Assembly: GCA_037893245.1 (NCBI GenBank)
Contig: JBAIAA010000815.1
Coordinates: 1,198,501 to 1,262,500, forward strand
Length of the DNA stretch: 64,000 nt
From: Crossaster papposus
Lineage: Eukaryota; Echinodermata; Asteroidea; Velatida; Solasteridae
Direction: 5' to 3'
Part shown: piece by piece, positions 30,788 to 44,300 of the stretch
Numbering within the stretch: the first letter of the stretch is position 1
How the letters are laid out: each line of letters opens with the position of its first letter
Position numbers and translations under genes: made by a program
Notes under the pieces: model-generated
Told to the model about the DNA's origin: nothing
What the model saw: the letters and a program-made list of their open reading frames with translations, nothing else
Databases searched by the model: none

Positions 30788-31123
30788 TAACGTATACCGT
30801 AGACCACGCCATTACCTTCAAATAGAACGTCTTGGCTAACTGACATAATCGCAGAATTGTGTCGCATTTGCATGCGCGTGTGACGTTGCGTGTATAATCG
30901 CGTTACGTAATATGCATAATCGTTGAGTCATTGGTCAAGTTTCTGTTACGTCACGTAATTATGCAGGCAATTTCTGCTCCGAATTGTTTCTGAGTGATTA
31001 CGTCCGTTAGCCAAGACGTCCTATTCTAAGGTCATGGTGTGTCTACGGCGTACGTTAGATGGCGCCCGCATCGGCGGCCTACGCGCTCTAAAAAGCGATT
31101 AGGACGTCTTGCAACCAAGACTA

Positions 31124-32252
31124 TTATGAATTATGCATTTTATTTGACCTGGATTTGAAAATGGCACATGCGCAAAACTGTATGTAGCTTAAAAACAGCG
31201 GTGGATGATAGATTTGCCCTCCCCGTTGCCCGCCCTATTTCCTGGACACTGCTTGGAAATTTGGCCGTGGCGATCGGACGACGGTTTTCCCCGTGTGGTT
31301 CTCTGCTGACGTTCGTCCTCGTAAGAACATCGGCATTGCATTTCGGTGTTCCCGTCTCATTCTTAATGGATATTTTCTTTTCCCCTCACCCCCGTCGAGG
31401 TCAGGTACAAGGACTTAATGAATCCTGGATATCAAGAAGACGGCGCACTGTATCATTTACACTTGGTAGGTATCACTAGTATCTATAGTGAGTGTATAGG
31501 TATGGGGAACTAAAGGGGAGTCCCTCGGTCTCATATCGTGCTGGGTATATTCTCTTAAATCTACACTACATAATCCCTCACGTTGTTTTAAAACAAGCAG
31601 AGCCATGTCACACCCCTACCCCACCCCCTGTTTTAAGAAAACGCCTGTCGTAATCTTATTCAGGATGATGGAGAAGGTTCGGGCCAGAAATTCATTTTGC
31701 ACGAAAATAATTTCAAAATTCAGTAAGTGTGGATATTAATTGAAGCCGGCTGTCGTGTCAGTCACAGAGCAAGTCTTGCGCTTAAACTAGTTTTCGTGAT
31801 AAACTATAGTTCTTTAGAAACACCACTATGGCCGTCACCTGTCATCACATTCGTTATAGTCGCATGTCATGACAATTGTCACCGTCGTTATTATCTACAG
31901 TACTATCGCAATTTAATCCGCTGTATTGTCAGTATTAAAACCAGACCAAATCATCTCCATGAAATTGTCGGTTTCTGTGGTAAGCTAGTTGTTTTGAAAC
32001 ATCATACAATGACTGTCATTTGTAATTATTGTTGTCACAGTCGTATAACATAATGTTATGGCAATGATATTGTAATCGCCAGTATCGCATCAACCACGAA
32101 ACTAATCCATTTCCGTGGATGTATTGTGTAGGCATCAAAATGACCAGTTATTGTTCACATGCAGAAACATTAAGACGCATGGTGGCAGCAAACACACAGG
32201 TTGTACCATTCACCTACAAAACTTGACTCCGGTGAGCGCGTAGCGCGAAGCC
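31124..32252. other. unassigned interval
   Basis: No gene supported. Two loosely similar segments (31727-31930 and 31935-32150) share TGTCATTTGTAA / ATGTCATGACAA-like and ATTGTCAGTATTAAAACC / GTATCGCATCAACCACGAAA-like wording, perhaps an old duplication. Confidence 0.25.
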
Positions 32253-32857
32253 AATAAGCCATTTGCGCGTGACCACGAAGTTAAATTTAAATAATATCTG
32301 GTACACTGACTTGTTTACACAGCTTGGCACAGTTTAACTTTAAATTCTCCAGACCAAAGACACTGTTGCTATATCACGTGATTCGGGGCAATCTTTTGCA
32401 TAGTTACGTAAGAGACGCTCAGCACCAATACATTGTTTACAGTTTACAATGGGTGAGAATGGCAAAAAGATACCAGACCATTCCAGAGCTGGGGGTTGCT
32501 AGCGTATGACGCGTAAGGCTTGCCCCGAATCACGTGATATAGCAACAGCGTCTTTGGTCTGGATAATTTAAAGTTAAACTGTGCCAAGCTGTGTGAGCAA
32601 GTCAGTGTTCTTGTCTTGCATTACGATCGAGGATCGAAACACAAAAGAGAACAAAGGGAACAAAGGATCCTCGATCGACGGTTTGCTTGTCCGAATTCTG
32701 TCCTCGATCGACAGTGCAAGCGCAAAGCAATGGGGATTGGGTTAAGTAAAGGAAGAAAGGAAAACACAATATCGATCCTCGGTCGTTATGTGGTTCACGA
32801 CTGTGTGTACCAGATGTTATTCAAATTTAACTCGGAGTCACGCGCAAATGGCTTATT
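32253..32857. mobile_element. foldback MITE, right arm interrupted
   Basis: The left arm 32253-32395 (AATAAGCCATTTGCGCGTGA, then GCTATATCACGTGATTCGGG) matches in reverse complement 32520-32608 plus 32805-32857. The right arm is split by about 196 bp (32609-32804) with GTGT on both sides. The insert carries several CGATCGAGGATCG / GATCCTCGATCG motifs. No ORF. Confidence 0.78.
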
Positions 32858-33011
32858 ACGGCGTGGAGTATGGGGCCCACTACGAAATAAATTGGAATGT
32901 AGATGCTCTGTGTTGCAATATGAGGTGATTTCTGGCCAGTTTTCTTTTAAATTACGTAATACATTTACATCGATAATCGACACTACCTATTTTCGTTATT
33001 TATTTTGCAAT

Positions 33012-33107
33012 TGGGGGGGGGGGGGGGGGTGGGGGGAGGGGGGAGGGGGGGGGGGGGGGAGGGGGGGGGGAGGGGGGGGGGAGGGGGGGGGGAGGGGGGG
33101 GGGGGTA
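33012..33107 (+). repeat. G-rich low-complexity tract
   Basis: About 96 bases of G broken by single A or T (GGGGGGA repeats). High G-quadruplex potential. Frames through it (poly-Gly, or poly-Pro on the other strand) are artefacts. Confidence 0.9.
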
Positions 33108-36100
33108 CCTTCCTTTATCCGCCACTGAATGCTGTGCCTATAAGCTTTGTATTTCTTGTCCTGTCGATACTTTAGGGTGTGGCGGCCTTGCCATGCATGC
33201 TGGGCTACCGCACACAGTAATATCAGTAGTGCCATAATGAACATTGGACCCCGCTGCAAAAAAATGGTCTTTAAACAACACTGCGCCAATATTTCATTGT
33301 GTACCTGCTTACACAACACCGGCCTTGACCTCTCGTCCAGTATCAAGCATTCAAGAAAACATTGACGTTATCTGCAAACCAGGGAATTCATAATTCCAGA
33401 CAATGATGTACATGCAACACCCGAGCAATTTTATAACCATCAATCGAGTGACACTTCACAGTCATCATCATCATCATCAACATCCCCTTCTTTCTTTGAG
33501 CTTCGCAGCAGTGTAACCCTAAGCAACCCAGGGATGCACCTGTCCATCCGATGACCGATCACCAGTGGAAGACATCTCTTCCAACTTCCCCTGGGGCTAT
33601 GGAACACATCTGGTTGGATGCCTCGACTCGACTTCGCACTTGCCTAACGAGCGCAACCCGACCTCCCCGTTGCGCCCGCAACCCATCTGCCTTCCACGTC
33701 TCACCACGCCGGGCCTCGCGTAATATTACCTTATTTCTCCTGGTTTATAGGACAAGACAATTATGCTCTGGCCGTTTTGGCGGGAATCCGATCTTGCAAA
33801 TTGCGAGCATTAGCAATCTGTCGAAACCAATAATTACAGGTCTGTTTTGTTTTACATCTTTGGCTTCGGATAAGCTGGAAAGTTTTAGCGTCGGAGTCGA
33901 GAGGGTAGTTTTAGTGTCCAGTAAATCATCGTGGGTAGTGTGGCGTGGAATACCATTTGGTTTTTCTTTCTTTTTTCTGAAATCTTATTATGTATATCTT
34001 GTCAGATTTGTTTTTCTCGTCAATTGTGTTGGTGGAAAGTGCACAGCCGTACAGATATACCAGCCTGCGTTTTACCTCAGTTAATATACGTTAAACGTTT
34101 TGGATACAAGTCGAGTGGGTCGTTGAATTACCTATACGCTATTAATGTGCCACCGCGACGAAGTCGGCAAGTATAGATCGCCCGCAATTTACTGAATGGT
34201 AGTTTAGGCTTTGACGTTAGCTCGATGTCGAGACTCTCGATGAAATTTACATGAAAGGGTATAACAAACTGTCCAAGTCATTCTACATGTTTTTCATACT
34301 TTGATGTCTCAATAGTTTCAAGCTTGTCTATTTATACGGTTATGATTTATTGTAATCTGTTTTTAATAGCTAGTGGCATATTACAGTTAGAATAGAAACT
34401 AAGTTAAAATTTCGTTAAAAGTCACCCCCACCCCCCTAAAAATGTTCATTAATGCTTTTGACTTGCACCCTCTTGTGGTATGATCCCCAACATGCTTTAG
34501 CTTTAACGTATATTCACTCTGGCTTTCTTGATATCGCATCCCTGCACCAGACTGAAATAATCACGGGCCATGGGGCCAGCAATGTCTATCCTTCCACTAC
34601 CCGTCGTGTTCACGTTGACCTATTAGGATAGATACCTAGAAACACCTGATCTATAAAGGGCCTCAGTATACAATTCGCTTTTTTGTTTCCATTTAAATCC
34701 AATATTTGACGGAGAAAAATCCTACGGCAGGCAATACTCCGCTGAGAGGTAAGTACATGAACAAAAATCCCCTGCAATTGGTGTTTTTCGATCAGTGTGC
34801 AAATAATTCCTTGCAGTTGCGTCTTTCACTAAAGCTTAAAGTTTTACCAAAGCCGGTGGTCGATTTGCACGTTATTAACATGCTTTGGCGCCGATGCGTT
34901 TTTTCTACAGTATCAGTACCGGTGGCCGCCCCGAGCGCTAAAGCATTAATGCATACAAAGAGGCTAATCGCCACATGCCCTTTATTAGGCATCATACTGA
35001 GTGACATCTGCTATACAGCAGTAGCGTATAAAGGGTGCACTACCCTAACTGGAGGAGGAATTTCCACGCGAGCTCATTAGCAAAAAATGTGGGATTGTGT
35101 AAATATAGCCTAGGATCCACTCCCTGATTTTTGGACTTTAATATGAGGGCAGACTTCAGATTACGGTTGAAAAATGGGTCCTAATTGCCCTAAAAGACAA
35201 CGTGGAGGGATGCCATTTGTAAAACGGCTGAGTGCAGGCTGGGGAAGTATCACTGTTCGGGAGGTGAGTTTCTTTTGGTGTGAATATTAAAAACTGTAAT
35301 TGGCTAACTCATCAAAAATTGAAATGGAAAGATAAAGACCAAGACAATATTTTGATTGTTGTTTGAGAAACCCCAGTGATGTCGGTTTGCATGAAACTTG
35401 GCCCTGTTGATTTTACACTGTTTTCAATCGGGCTTGAATTAGGCCAGTGCGCCCATAAACCGTACCAGTGTTTCATTTGCAGGGGCAACTTAGTGATAGT
35501 CTTGGTGATACAGTGTAGTACTATTGTACTTTCGCAGTTACAATGCTCTTTAAAAAGTATGAACAGAGGGCACAATAATATTTACAGGCCGACAGCGCGA
35601 ACAGATTTTGACAAAATCAATGCACGGGCGCGAAAGTTTGATCACTAAAAAATAGCTCCTGCCCATAATACCTTTCGTGTCATGTCGGTCAAACTTTAAT
35701 CCCGCCCGTGACTTTATTTTTGTAAAACACTCGAACCAACCCGTTCGCAGTTATTTTACCTACATTCATAACTAACTGAGACGGTTTAGCCAAGTTGGTC
35801 GAGAACCCGACACGTGGTTATGTCTCAACGGCCAATAAAACATGTCCCAGCCAGGTTTATTCGAAGTTTTGTTGTGTTACATAAAAGTTTGACTTTCAAT
35901 GGTTTAAACCTCCCATAGCATACGTAATACAACTAATAAGTCCGCATATAAATATTCCCAATGCCATATCATGCGTCTGTCTCAATATGGCACGTGCGTG
36001 AGGCGCATATCATTGAAACAGTTGAAGGGGGGTATTCATCAAAAGACGAGGTAAACGTTTTACGCAGTGTTCTGTATACCAATACGGACCCGGCGGCTGT

Positions 36101-36370
36101 TGTGTGTAAGTGTCAGATCCAGACCATTTTTGTGTGTGACCAATTGATGCGTCTGCAGCGGAAAATGTGTCTCACGGAGGTCATTATGTACTCTGTGTAA
36201 TTTACCCCTTTCATTTCAAATTGGTTTCAGGTGAGAGCTCAATTTGACGGAGCCTCTTTTGGATGCCCCCAGGGGCCACGCAGCAGACATTTATATCTGC
36301 ATATCTTAGGTTACACCATTAATGTTCCCAGGGGCGTAGCAAGGACATTTTCTTGGGGGAGGGGGGTTTG
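33108..36370. other. unassigned interval
   Basis: No supported gene. (TCA)n microsatellite at about 33461-33480. A GC-richer patch at 33520-33730 is reminiscent of a degraded retroelement but has no diagnostic motif. The rest is AT-rich with domain-free frames. Confidence 0.3.
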
Positions 36371-38840
36371 TGTGATTCTGTCATCTTGAATGTACACCCA
36401 TTGAATTTAGCTCCAGAGCCACCCAGAATTTGGCCTTAAATCCAAGATGGCCGCCAAAATCTAAAATGGCTGCCAAAATTACATAAAATATACTGCTAAT
36501 TACGTTTAATATCAACGTTTTTTTGTGTGATTCTGTCATCTTGAATGTACACCCATTGAATTTAGCTCCAGAGCCACCCAGAAATTGGCCTTAAATCCAA
36601 GATGGCCGCCAAAATCTAAAATGGCTGCCAAAATTACTCTAATCAGGTTTAGACTGCTTCTTGCTTTTTTCTGTCAGATTTTTTTTTAGTGATTCCGTCA
36701 TTCTAAGCCTAAGGCCTTTAAGATTAGTCTGGGGAATAGCTAGGATTTATCGTGTAATCCAAGATGGCTGTCAAAATGGCTGTCAAAATGGCTGTCAAAA
36801 TGACTGCCAAAATGGCCATCAAAAGCATCTTACTTAAATTTAGAGTACATCTTCGTTCTGTCCTGTTAAAGTTCACTAAAGTTGGTTTCATTGTGGCGTT
36901 ATGAAACTAAGCCTTTTGAAATTAACTTGTGGCTACCCAAGATTTGTCCGCCCAAACCCAAAATGGCTACCAAAATTACCTTAATCAGATTTTAACGGTC
37001 TCTTATTTATCCCCCATAATTTAGTAAAGACCTGGCTCAGACATGTATGTACGTTATTTAGGAGAGGATAACTCAACTGTTCTAGGCTGATATGACCACA
37101 AGTAACAGCTTGGAATGTGTACCAAAATCTGTATTAGGGGCGAACAGCCCGAAAATGACCACGTCCTTTTTAAATGACCATGCCTCTTTTTAAATGACCA
37201 CGCCCTTTTTATCGGAAGTGCTACTTCCGACATAGCTGTATCTTCTAAAACGTTGGAGCTAGATATTTTCTGATGTGCTCAAGATGTTCATTTGATATTT
37301 TACAAGAACATTTCTAAAAACCGTTCGGTCAACTTATGCCGCGTCTTGTGGTTTTGTAAGCAGGGGTCATTCATTAGTCCCCGAGATTGTGATCTCAAAA
37401 CCAGAAGGTGAGTGACTTGGATCTATTGTTGCAAGTACTGCAAATGCAAGGGAGGTGATTGTTGTAAGAACCCATCACTGAATGAACTCTGCTCATAATT
37501 CTCATACCTGGACTCTGCTCTGTTACTTTATAATAATTAAATGCTTGTTTTCTTGCTTTAAAAAAAATCCTTGTATTGTTTAAATTCCGAATTGTCAGTT
37601 AAACTCTAGTAGATGACACAAATGTTCTAACTTTGCTCTAAGTTTGGAAAGTTTAACTAATAAATATATATGGAAATTCCCGGTGTATGTATTTATTTGT
37701 ATGGTAATAAGTTGACCGAACGGTTTTTAGAACTGTCCTTGTAAAATATCAAATGAACACCTTGAGCACATCAGAAAAATATCTAGCTCCAACGGTTTAG
37801 AAGATGTCGGAGCTATGTCGGAAGTAGCACTTCCGATACAAAGGGCGTGGTCATTTAAACAAGGGCATGGTCAATTAAAAAAGTGCGTGGTCATTTCCGG
37901 GCTGTTCGCCTCTGATAGAGATTTTGGCACACATTCCAAGTTGTTCCTTGGGGTCATATCAGCCTAGAACAGTTGAGTTATCCTCTCCTAAATAATGTGC
38001 ATACATGTCTGAGCCAGGTCCTTTACTAAATTACGGGGGATAAATAAGAGACCGTTTAAATCTGATTAAGGTAATTTTGGTAGCCATTTTGGATTTGGGC
38101 GGACAAATCTTGGGTAGCCACAAGTTAATTTCAGTTCAAGTTAAAGGCTTAGGTTCAGGACGCCACAATGAAACCAACTTTAGTACTTTAAATTTAAGTA
38201 AGATGCTTTTGATGTCCATTTTGGCAGCCATTTTGGAAGCCATTTTGACAGCCATTTTGACAGCCATTTTGACAGCAATCTTGGATTAGACGATAAATCC
38301 TGGGTTTTCCCCAGACTAGTCTCAAAGGCCTTGGTCTTAGAATGACGGAATCACTGAAAAAAACTCCGACAGAAAAAAACAAGAAGCAGTATAAACCTGA
38401 TTAAGGTAATTTTGGCAGCCATTTTAGATTTTGGCGGCCATCTTGGATTTGAGGCCAAATTTTGGGTGGCTTTGGAGCTAAATTCAATGGGTGTACATTC
38501 AAGATGACAGAATCACAAAAAAAATTGATATTAAACGTAATTAGCAGTATATATGTATTTTATGTAATTTTGGCAGCCATTTTAGATTTTGGCGGCCATC
38601 TTGGATTTGAGGCCAAATTCTGGGTGGCTCTGGAGCTAAATTCATTGGGTGTACATTCAAGACGACAGAATCACTAAAAAAACCGTTGATATTAAACGTA
38701 ATTAGCAGTATATATGTAATTTATGTAATTTTAGCGGCCATTTTGGATTTGGGCGGCCATTTTGAATTAGGGGCAAAAATCAGGGTGGCCCCCAAGCTAA
38801 TATCAAATGGTTGAGGTTCAGGATGATGAAACCGTTGAGA
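36371..38840. mobile_element. large foldback element with GGC(G/T)GCCAT motifs
   Basis: Arms of about 1 kb: 36371-37340 and 37705-38840 in reverse complement. Matching landmarks include ATGTACACCCATTGAATTTA (36390 and 38470/38650), CCTCTCCTAAATAA (37065-37990 pair), GGGCTGTTCGCC (37140/37900) and AAGTTGACCGAACGG (37322/37710). Each arm contains two tandem sub-repeats of about 150 bp carrying AAGATGGCCGCCAAAATC. The loop, about 360 bp, is unique and AT-rich. No transposase. Confidence 0.85.
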
Positions 38841-39889
38841 AAACCTTGACAGGAAAAACCCTTAGTTTTTCCTGGTCTGGGCCCTGTTTACAACGTTTTT
38901 TGTGACAAATATAGCTTTTTACCCCTGTCTAAATTTTAATTGTAAATCACTCCCTTTGGCTTGATGGGTGCCCATATTGATCTATTTAAGTGCGTTTTTG
39001 GTGTTTTTGTTTTGTTATTATTATTAATATTATGTTTGGAGGTGGGGGCCGTTTTATTTTAATAGGTTTCATGTAAGGCGAGCTTGTAATGAAATACATA
39101 ATAATGGAAAAAAATAAAAAATAAGATCCACACAAAATCTATTGTTTGTCATTACACTCTTGTCAGCACTACACATTCATCTGTGCTCGCTTATGGAACA
39201 TAACATTGCAAAGTGACAATAAAATAAACAGAATCACATGACAATTGAGGATTAACAAATAAATGTTCACAATTTGTGGCCCTGTACCCACGTGTTGGTT
39301 GCTGTGGTCCACGAGTGATAGTGCCTGACCCACCCTACAGTTTTATTTTACACTGGATCTGTAAACTTACTGGGCATACTGATTTGTCTCTAAACAATTA
39401 TTGTGATTAAAGTCAATGTTGCAATAACATTTGAAATGACAGAAAGAGTAAATTGTATGCACAATTTGAATACATTTGTGTGATGCCCATTTTGAGTACA
39501 ATTATTAAATATTTTCTCAAAAAGGGACATATTCACACTCCATAATGGATGTTTCAGTGTGTAGTTTCAATAGGTTTAAACTGGGTTACACTTTTCAATT
39601 AGAAAGAGCGTTGAAAATAAATTCATTTAACTAAATGAAAATAATTAAAAGTGTCAAAAAGAATTGGTCCTGACAATATTTATTCGTCAACCAGTTCAAT
39701 CATAACCAGTTTGAGCATAATTCTCTCAACTTTTCCATTAAAATTAAGTAAGAATTAGAACAAATAAAAAAATCACTGAAGTTAGAACATTAATGTTACA
39801 ATTTTAACCACCCATGCGATATTTGGCAGATGAGGTACATGGCTGGTAGGACGTGCTTCGAACTTTGGGGCTTAGATGGATAATCTAGC
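38841..39889. other. unassigned AT-rich interval
   Basis: No gene or repeat recognised. AT-rich, with short domain-free frames. Confidence 0.3.
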
Positions 39890-40225
39890 GGTAACACACA
39901 ACGTTTTACTAGCGTAAACCCGATGTAGTGTCATGACTGTTTGGCTGGTTTTCACGACCAATTTTCGTACGGCAGTTGTAGCAAACAGTAGCAGGTCTAG
40001 GCTCACCAACTTTGTCTGCCAATTCGTTGTCATTTTCACAAAGATTTTCTCGGCCGTAACATATTTTAAGTGAACAAAACAACTGTTTTTTTCACGGAGT
40101 CTTCGACACGCGACAATCGTGACATGTCATGGGCGACGCCGTGATTGTTTTGATTCGCAATGATACAATGGTTTATGATCTTAGATGTAATTGGAGAATG
40201 AGGATCACGTGGTACCAGAGCGCAT
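39890..40225. repeat. dispersed repeat, copy 1
   Basis: Shares with 55483-55790, same orientation, the blocks AGCGGTAACAC(A/G)CAACG, TGTCATGACTGTTTGGC, GTAGCAGGTCTAGGCTCACC, TCTCGGCCGTAACATATTTTA and GGGCGACGCC. Diverged, function unknown. Confidence 0.75.
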
Positions 40226-40689
40226 GGATTTCAACCTAATACGGACGCGCTATACGCTAGCGTAATACGACCATAAACAATTGCTCCATCGCTGTTGATA
40301 ATTTAGTACCGATTTTGGTCGATAATTACTCAAATTCGACAGGCGTTTTTGTGGAGAACTGTTTTGAATCACAATCTCCAGACAAAACTATGTCAAAAAC
40401 CAAAGAGTATTCTTAGACCCAGGGGGTCGAAATGAAAAGAAAAACGTGGACACCGTACGGCCTAATGCTCTGTGGTGCCATCTGAGGCATTTCCTGGCTA
40501 CTTTCCTCTGACTCTTTGAATCAAATTTGCAAAACTTTTCTTGGCATTTTTTACCGCATCATTCGAAAAAAAGCTATAGCGAAATTTAGAGCATGCAAAT
40601 CGTGATTTGGCCGGCGTGTGCAATTTCAGGCCTATTTACTGGCCTGCAACTTCATTTATGCATCATCCTGGCACTATCAGGGGGGGGGG

Positions 40690-41335
40690 GGGGGGGCAAT
40701 CTCCTGCTAGACCACCATGACACGACTAGAAATAAAGAACACTTGGGAAAAGTGGACAATTTTGTGTATCTGGGGTTCACAATAGCAGACAACGGAACAA
40801 GCACAAATGACAAAGCAAGAATCAGGAAAGCGGGGACAGCCTTACAAAAGCTGAATGACTTTTGGAGATCAGGAGTCACCACACCAAAAGGCAGCTGTAC
40901 CAAACTCTAATTCTGGCAAAACTCCTGTATGGCACCGAGGCACAAACAGTTAAAAAAAGAGGACGAAAATAGGCTTTATGTCTTTGTTGTATATTGGGAG
41001 TAAAGCCGGCTAGACAAGATCCGTAACACTTGCAATCACTCAACTTGGACCTAGACATATCAGACAGAGCAACAATACAAATATTGAAGTACTTTGGCCA
41101 CGTTAAAATGATGCAACCCACAATATATCCTAAAATAGCACTATAGAAGGCAATGTAAAAGGAAAGAGACCCTGAGGCCGTCCACCAAAACGATGGCTTG
41201 ACTGCATCGTATACAGGATTGCAAATCGAGATCAATCCCAAGGCTAACAGATGCAGCAAGGCTGACTATGAACAGAAAAGTCATCCTGGCACATCAGAAA
41301 GTGCTAAAATTGCGATTCAGGGCACGATAGCCGCT
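40690..41335 (+). pseudogene. non-LTR retrotransposon, RT C-terminal region
   Basis: Typical C-terminal wording of an endonuclease/RT non-LTR element: VDNFVYLGFTIADNGTSTND, RIRKAGTALQKLNDFW, then in shifted frames LLYGTEAQTV, ILKYFGHVKMM, GRPPKRWLDCIVYRIANRDQ and LTDAARLTMNRKV. At least three frame changes and one stop. It follows a G17 run at 40681-40697. The 'GRPxxRW' and 'YLG' motifs identify the region; the clade is unresolved. Confidence 0.78.
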
Positions 41336-44300
41336 GCTAGTAAACATCGTAAGCCGTACATTCAATGTTACATGCTGAAATACCTACCATAGTGACATAT
41401 TATTCCCCTCCCAACAAAATAATGTTTAATAAAGAACATACAAAAATAACTCTGTCAAACATTGTCAGATTTGGACGTTTGATGTCTCATTTTAAAGTGG
41501 AAACCAGTATTTTTGAAACCATATCCATATTATCGATGTTAGTTATACATTCTACGTGTGGTATTCCGTTATATTTTGTTGCATTATTTTAGGATACACC
41601 ATGTACTATGAGCTCCAAACACATCACAGCTTGAAATATCGTATTCTTCAATGAGCAGTGATGCTTGCAGCGCGTACATGATTTATATTACTGCTGGCTC
41701 ACGTTCTGTTAATATCTGCGCATTAGGGCCGGGGATCACCGAGGAAAATCGCCGAGCATTAAGCCGTTTCTCACGGGTGGGATTCCGGGAGATTGCGTCT
41801 TACCACCGTGTATCGCCAAGCATCTCACGGTTCGAAACACCTGTACTATACCCAAGTGATGAATTGATGTCTGAACTGGGCCGACGTTGAGTTTGTAATT
41901 AAGCCGGGTGTGCACGTGAGACAATTTGGTACTAGAGGTAGGTTTCGTTGCTGTACTTTCTCAGAGCGATGGCTTTTTTGTTTTAAGATTTTGCAGGGTA
42001 GATATGACAGTTTATGCCGTGTATGAATCTTGAAGAAAAGAACAAGTTTGTTTCGCCTTCTCGCGTCGAACTATTGATATCGCAAATCGCTTCTAGCCAA
42101 TTTTGGGACACTTGTCTGATTTTAAAGTTATACACTGTAGTCCATTTTGCCATGTGTACATTATATCGCTTAAAGCAGCAACAATTCTAAAATGTTAAGG
42201 AATGGTGCTTGGCCACTAACCCAGCACAGTGTTAGCTCTGTGAGTGCTGTATATTCCTGGAAAATTATTTTGTAAGATTTCAATTGTTAAGCAATTACTA
42301 ATGGAAATATTTAAAAAACGTCCCTGAGAGACGCATTTGTTGACTTCTTTCATTATATTCTTGAACATGACAGTGTACTAGAAGAAATAATTTCACGTCA
42401 TTAATAATCTTAACACATATTAGTCCAAATAACGTAAATAATTAGTCATATGAGGCATAATTTTTACAAATTTGTGTCAAAATGATGCCTCATAAGACTA
42501 ATTTACGTTAGTTTGACCAACATAATGTTGACAGTGATACATCAAAATAAGCTTTAAAAAAATGTTGACTATGTAATGACTGTGCTTTGATTAAATGTGC
42601 TTTTCTATGGGAGCTTGGTCATTCTCGCCCCCAAAGCGTGACGTCATTACGTCTTAAGTCGTTTAGTCAATGGCTTTAATTTGGGTTGGTTTGGGTAGTT
42701 TGATTTAGTTTGATTTGTTTTAGTTTCAACTTTGTTTCAATAGTGCCGAGCAGTACGCTCCCACTACCTAGATCATTAAAATTAGGATTTATTTTAGGAT
42801 ACAAATTGAGAATAGTCTGTTGCCTAGCTGTGCTTCCAATTATGGTTGTTTTGTGACGTCTGGGGTCAGATGCAATTTGTCGCGGCTTGAGATCTAAAAA
42901 CGCATTTGTTTTTCTAAATTAAAAATCTTAGAGTCGTATGAAGACAATATTCCGTATCGCATTACATAGTTATAAGCAAAATGGAATATTGGGGGTTGCT
43001 TTTTTAAGACGAAGGGGGCGTGATAATTTACGTCGAACGTTAAAACATGATCCGCAAATGTGTAGGCCTATCCCTGTGGAGACATCTCTTTGTTCTCGCG
43101 TACACAATTTTTGGACTGCCAAAAAGTCTCTTTAAAATGCTCTTATTTCAACCACGGATAATTTCCTGGGTAAAAATTTGGACCAAATATGCCCTTTTTT
43201 ATACCCTTACGTTAATCACTAATCCTAGTTTTTGAGTAAAATCCATGAATCTATTTCGTGAAAATCTTGTGGAGACCTATTTTTTCCTCTATAGAAATAT
43301 ACCAAGTGGAAACCTTTTGTTCAGGTTTTGACAACGTATCGAATTTAGAAACGTAAATACACGTCGTAATACAAACAGAAAGGGTAATTTCCACCCTATA
43401 AATTAATATTAGGTCAACTTGAGCTCGGACTGCGGGTCAAATTCGACCCAAGACTTTTTTCAGAGTGTATGCCTAAGATGTGTGAATCTGTACCGGATAT
43501 GCAACCGATCCGCATGCATTATACATGGGATTTACGCTGTCAACCGACATTTCACTGGATCAAATTGCCTTGCCGAGTCGGTCTTACAAGACGCCCGAGG
43601 AAGTAGGCCCCAGCGTACCATTGTGATCGCTGATACTAGACAACATGCAGCTAGCAACGCTTGTCTGGCTTGGCATATAATCACATCAAAATTACCAGAA
43701 TATACCAGCTCGCAATTCTTCCTCTCCGTTCGGGCCTATTTGAATAAACCCGTTTAGTGGTCAATATTGGCCTTTAAACGGAATTGTTTTCGTCGTGCAC
43801 GTACGTCACGCTATATTTTGTATATTTCTCCCGGCACGTGGACCTCTATGAAAGACCGCGCGTATGTGCGCACTGTAGACGTAGTCTTTTATCTATGGCT
43901 GTCCAGCGTTATTGGCTGTGTGGAACCATGATAATGAGAACACGTCCTGGGCCCAATTCAATGACGCTGCTTAACAGTTAGCAGAAAAGTTGTGCTAACT
44001 ATTGCAGACAAAAATGCTATAAACCTTAAATGGATAATATGTTTTTTGGTCGGTTGTGCATTTTTATCATTGGAAGCAGCAACAATTCTCAAAATATAAA
44101 GAAAGGTGCTTGACAAACAACATTATAAAGGGTTAGCTCTGTCATTGCTGCATATTCCAAGTTAACAATATGATTTCGATTTCAACTCAAAATTTGCCAG
44201 GTCACAATGCGTGCGCCGCGCGTCATTTGCGCACTCTTTGTGGACATTTCCAGAAGTGCGTCTCTGAGACGCATATTTGAAAATAGCATTGTTTTGTTAT

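Larger units (their letters stand above)
29553..31121. mobile_element. outer foldback MITE with TA duplication
   Basis: Ends GTCTTGGTTGCAAGACGT / ACGTCTTGCAACCAAGAC, flanked by TA on both sides (29551-29552, 31122-31123), as in mariner-like insertions. The left arm is split: 29553-29621 plus 30791-30853 together match 30985-31121 in reverse complement (GTTAGCCAAGACGT, GTAGGCCGC(T/C)GATGCGGGC). The gap in the left arm is filled by the MITE at 29622-30787. Confidence 0.82.

Noticed and set aside
32616-33346. Poly-Gly and poly-Pro frames
   Set aside because: Produced by the G-rich tract at 33012-33107.
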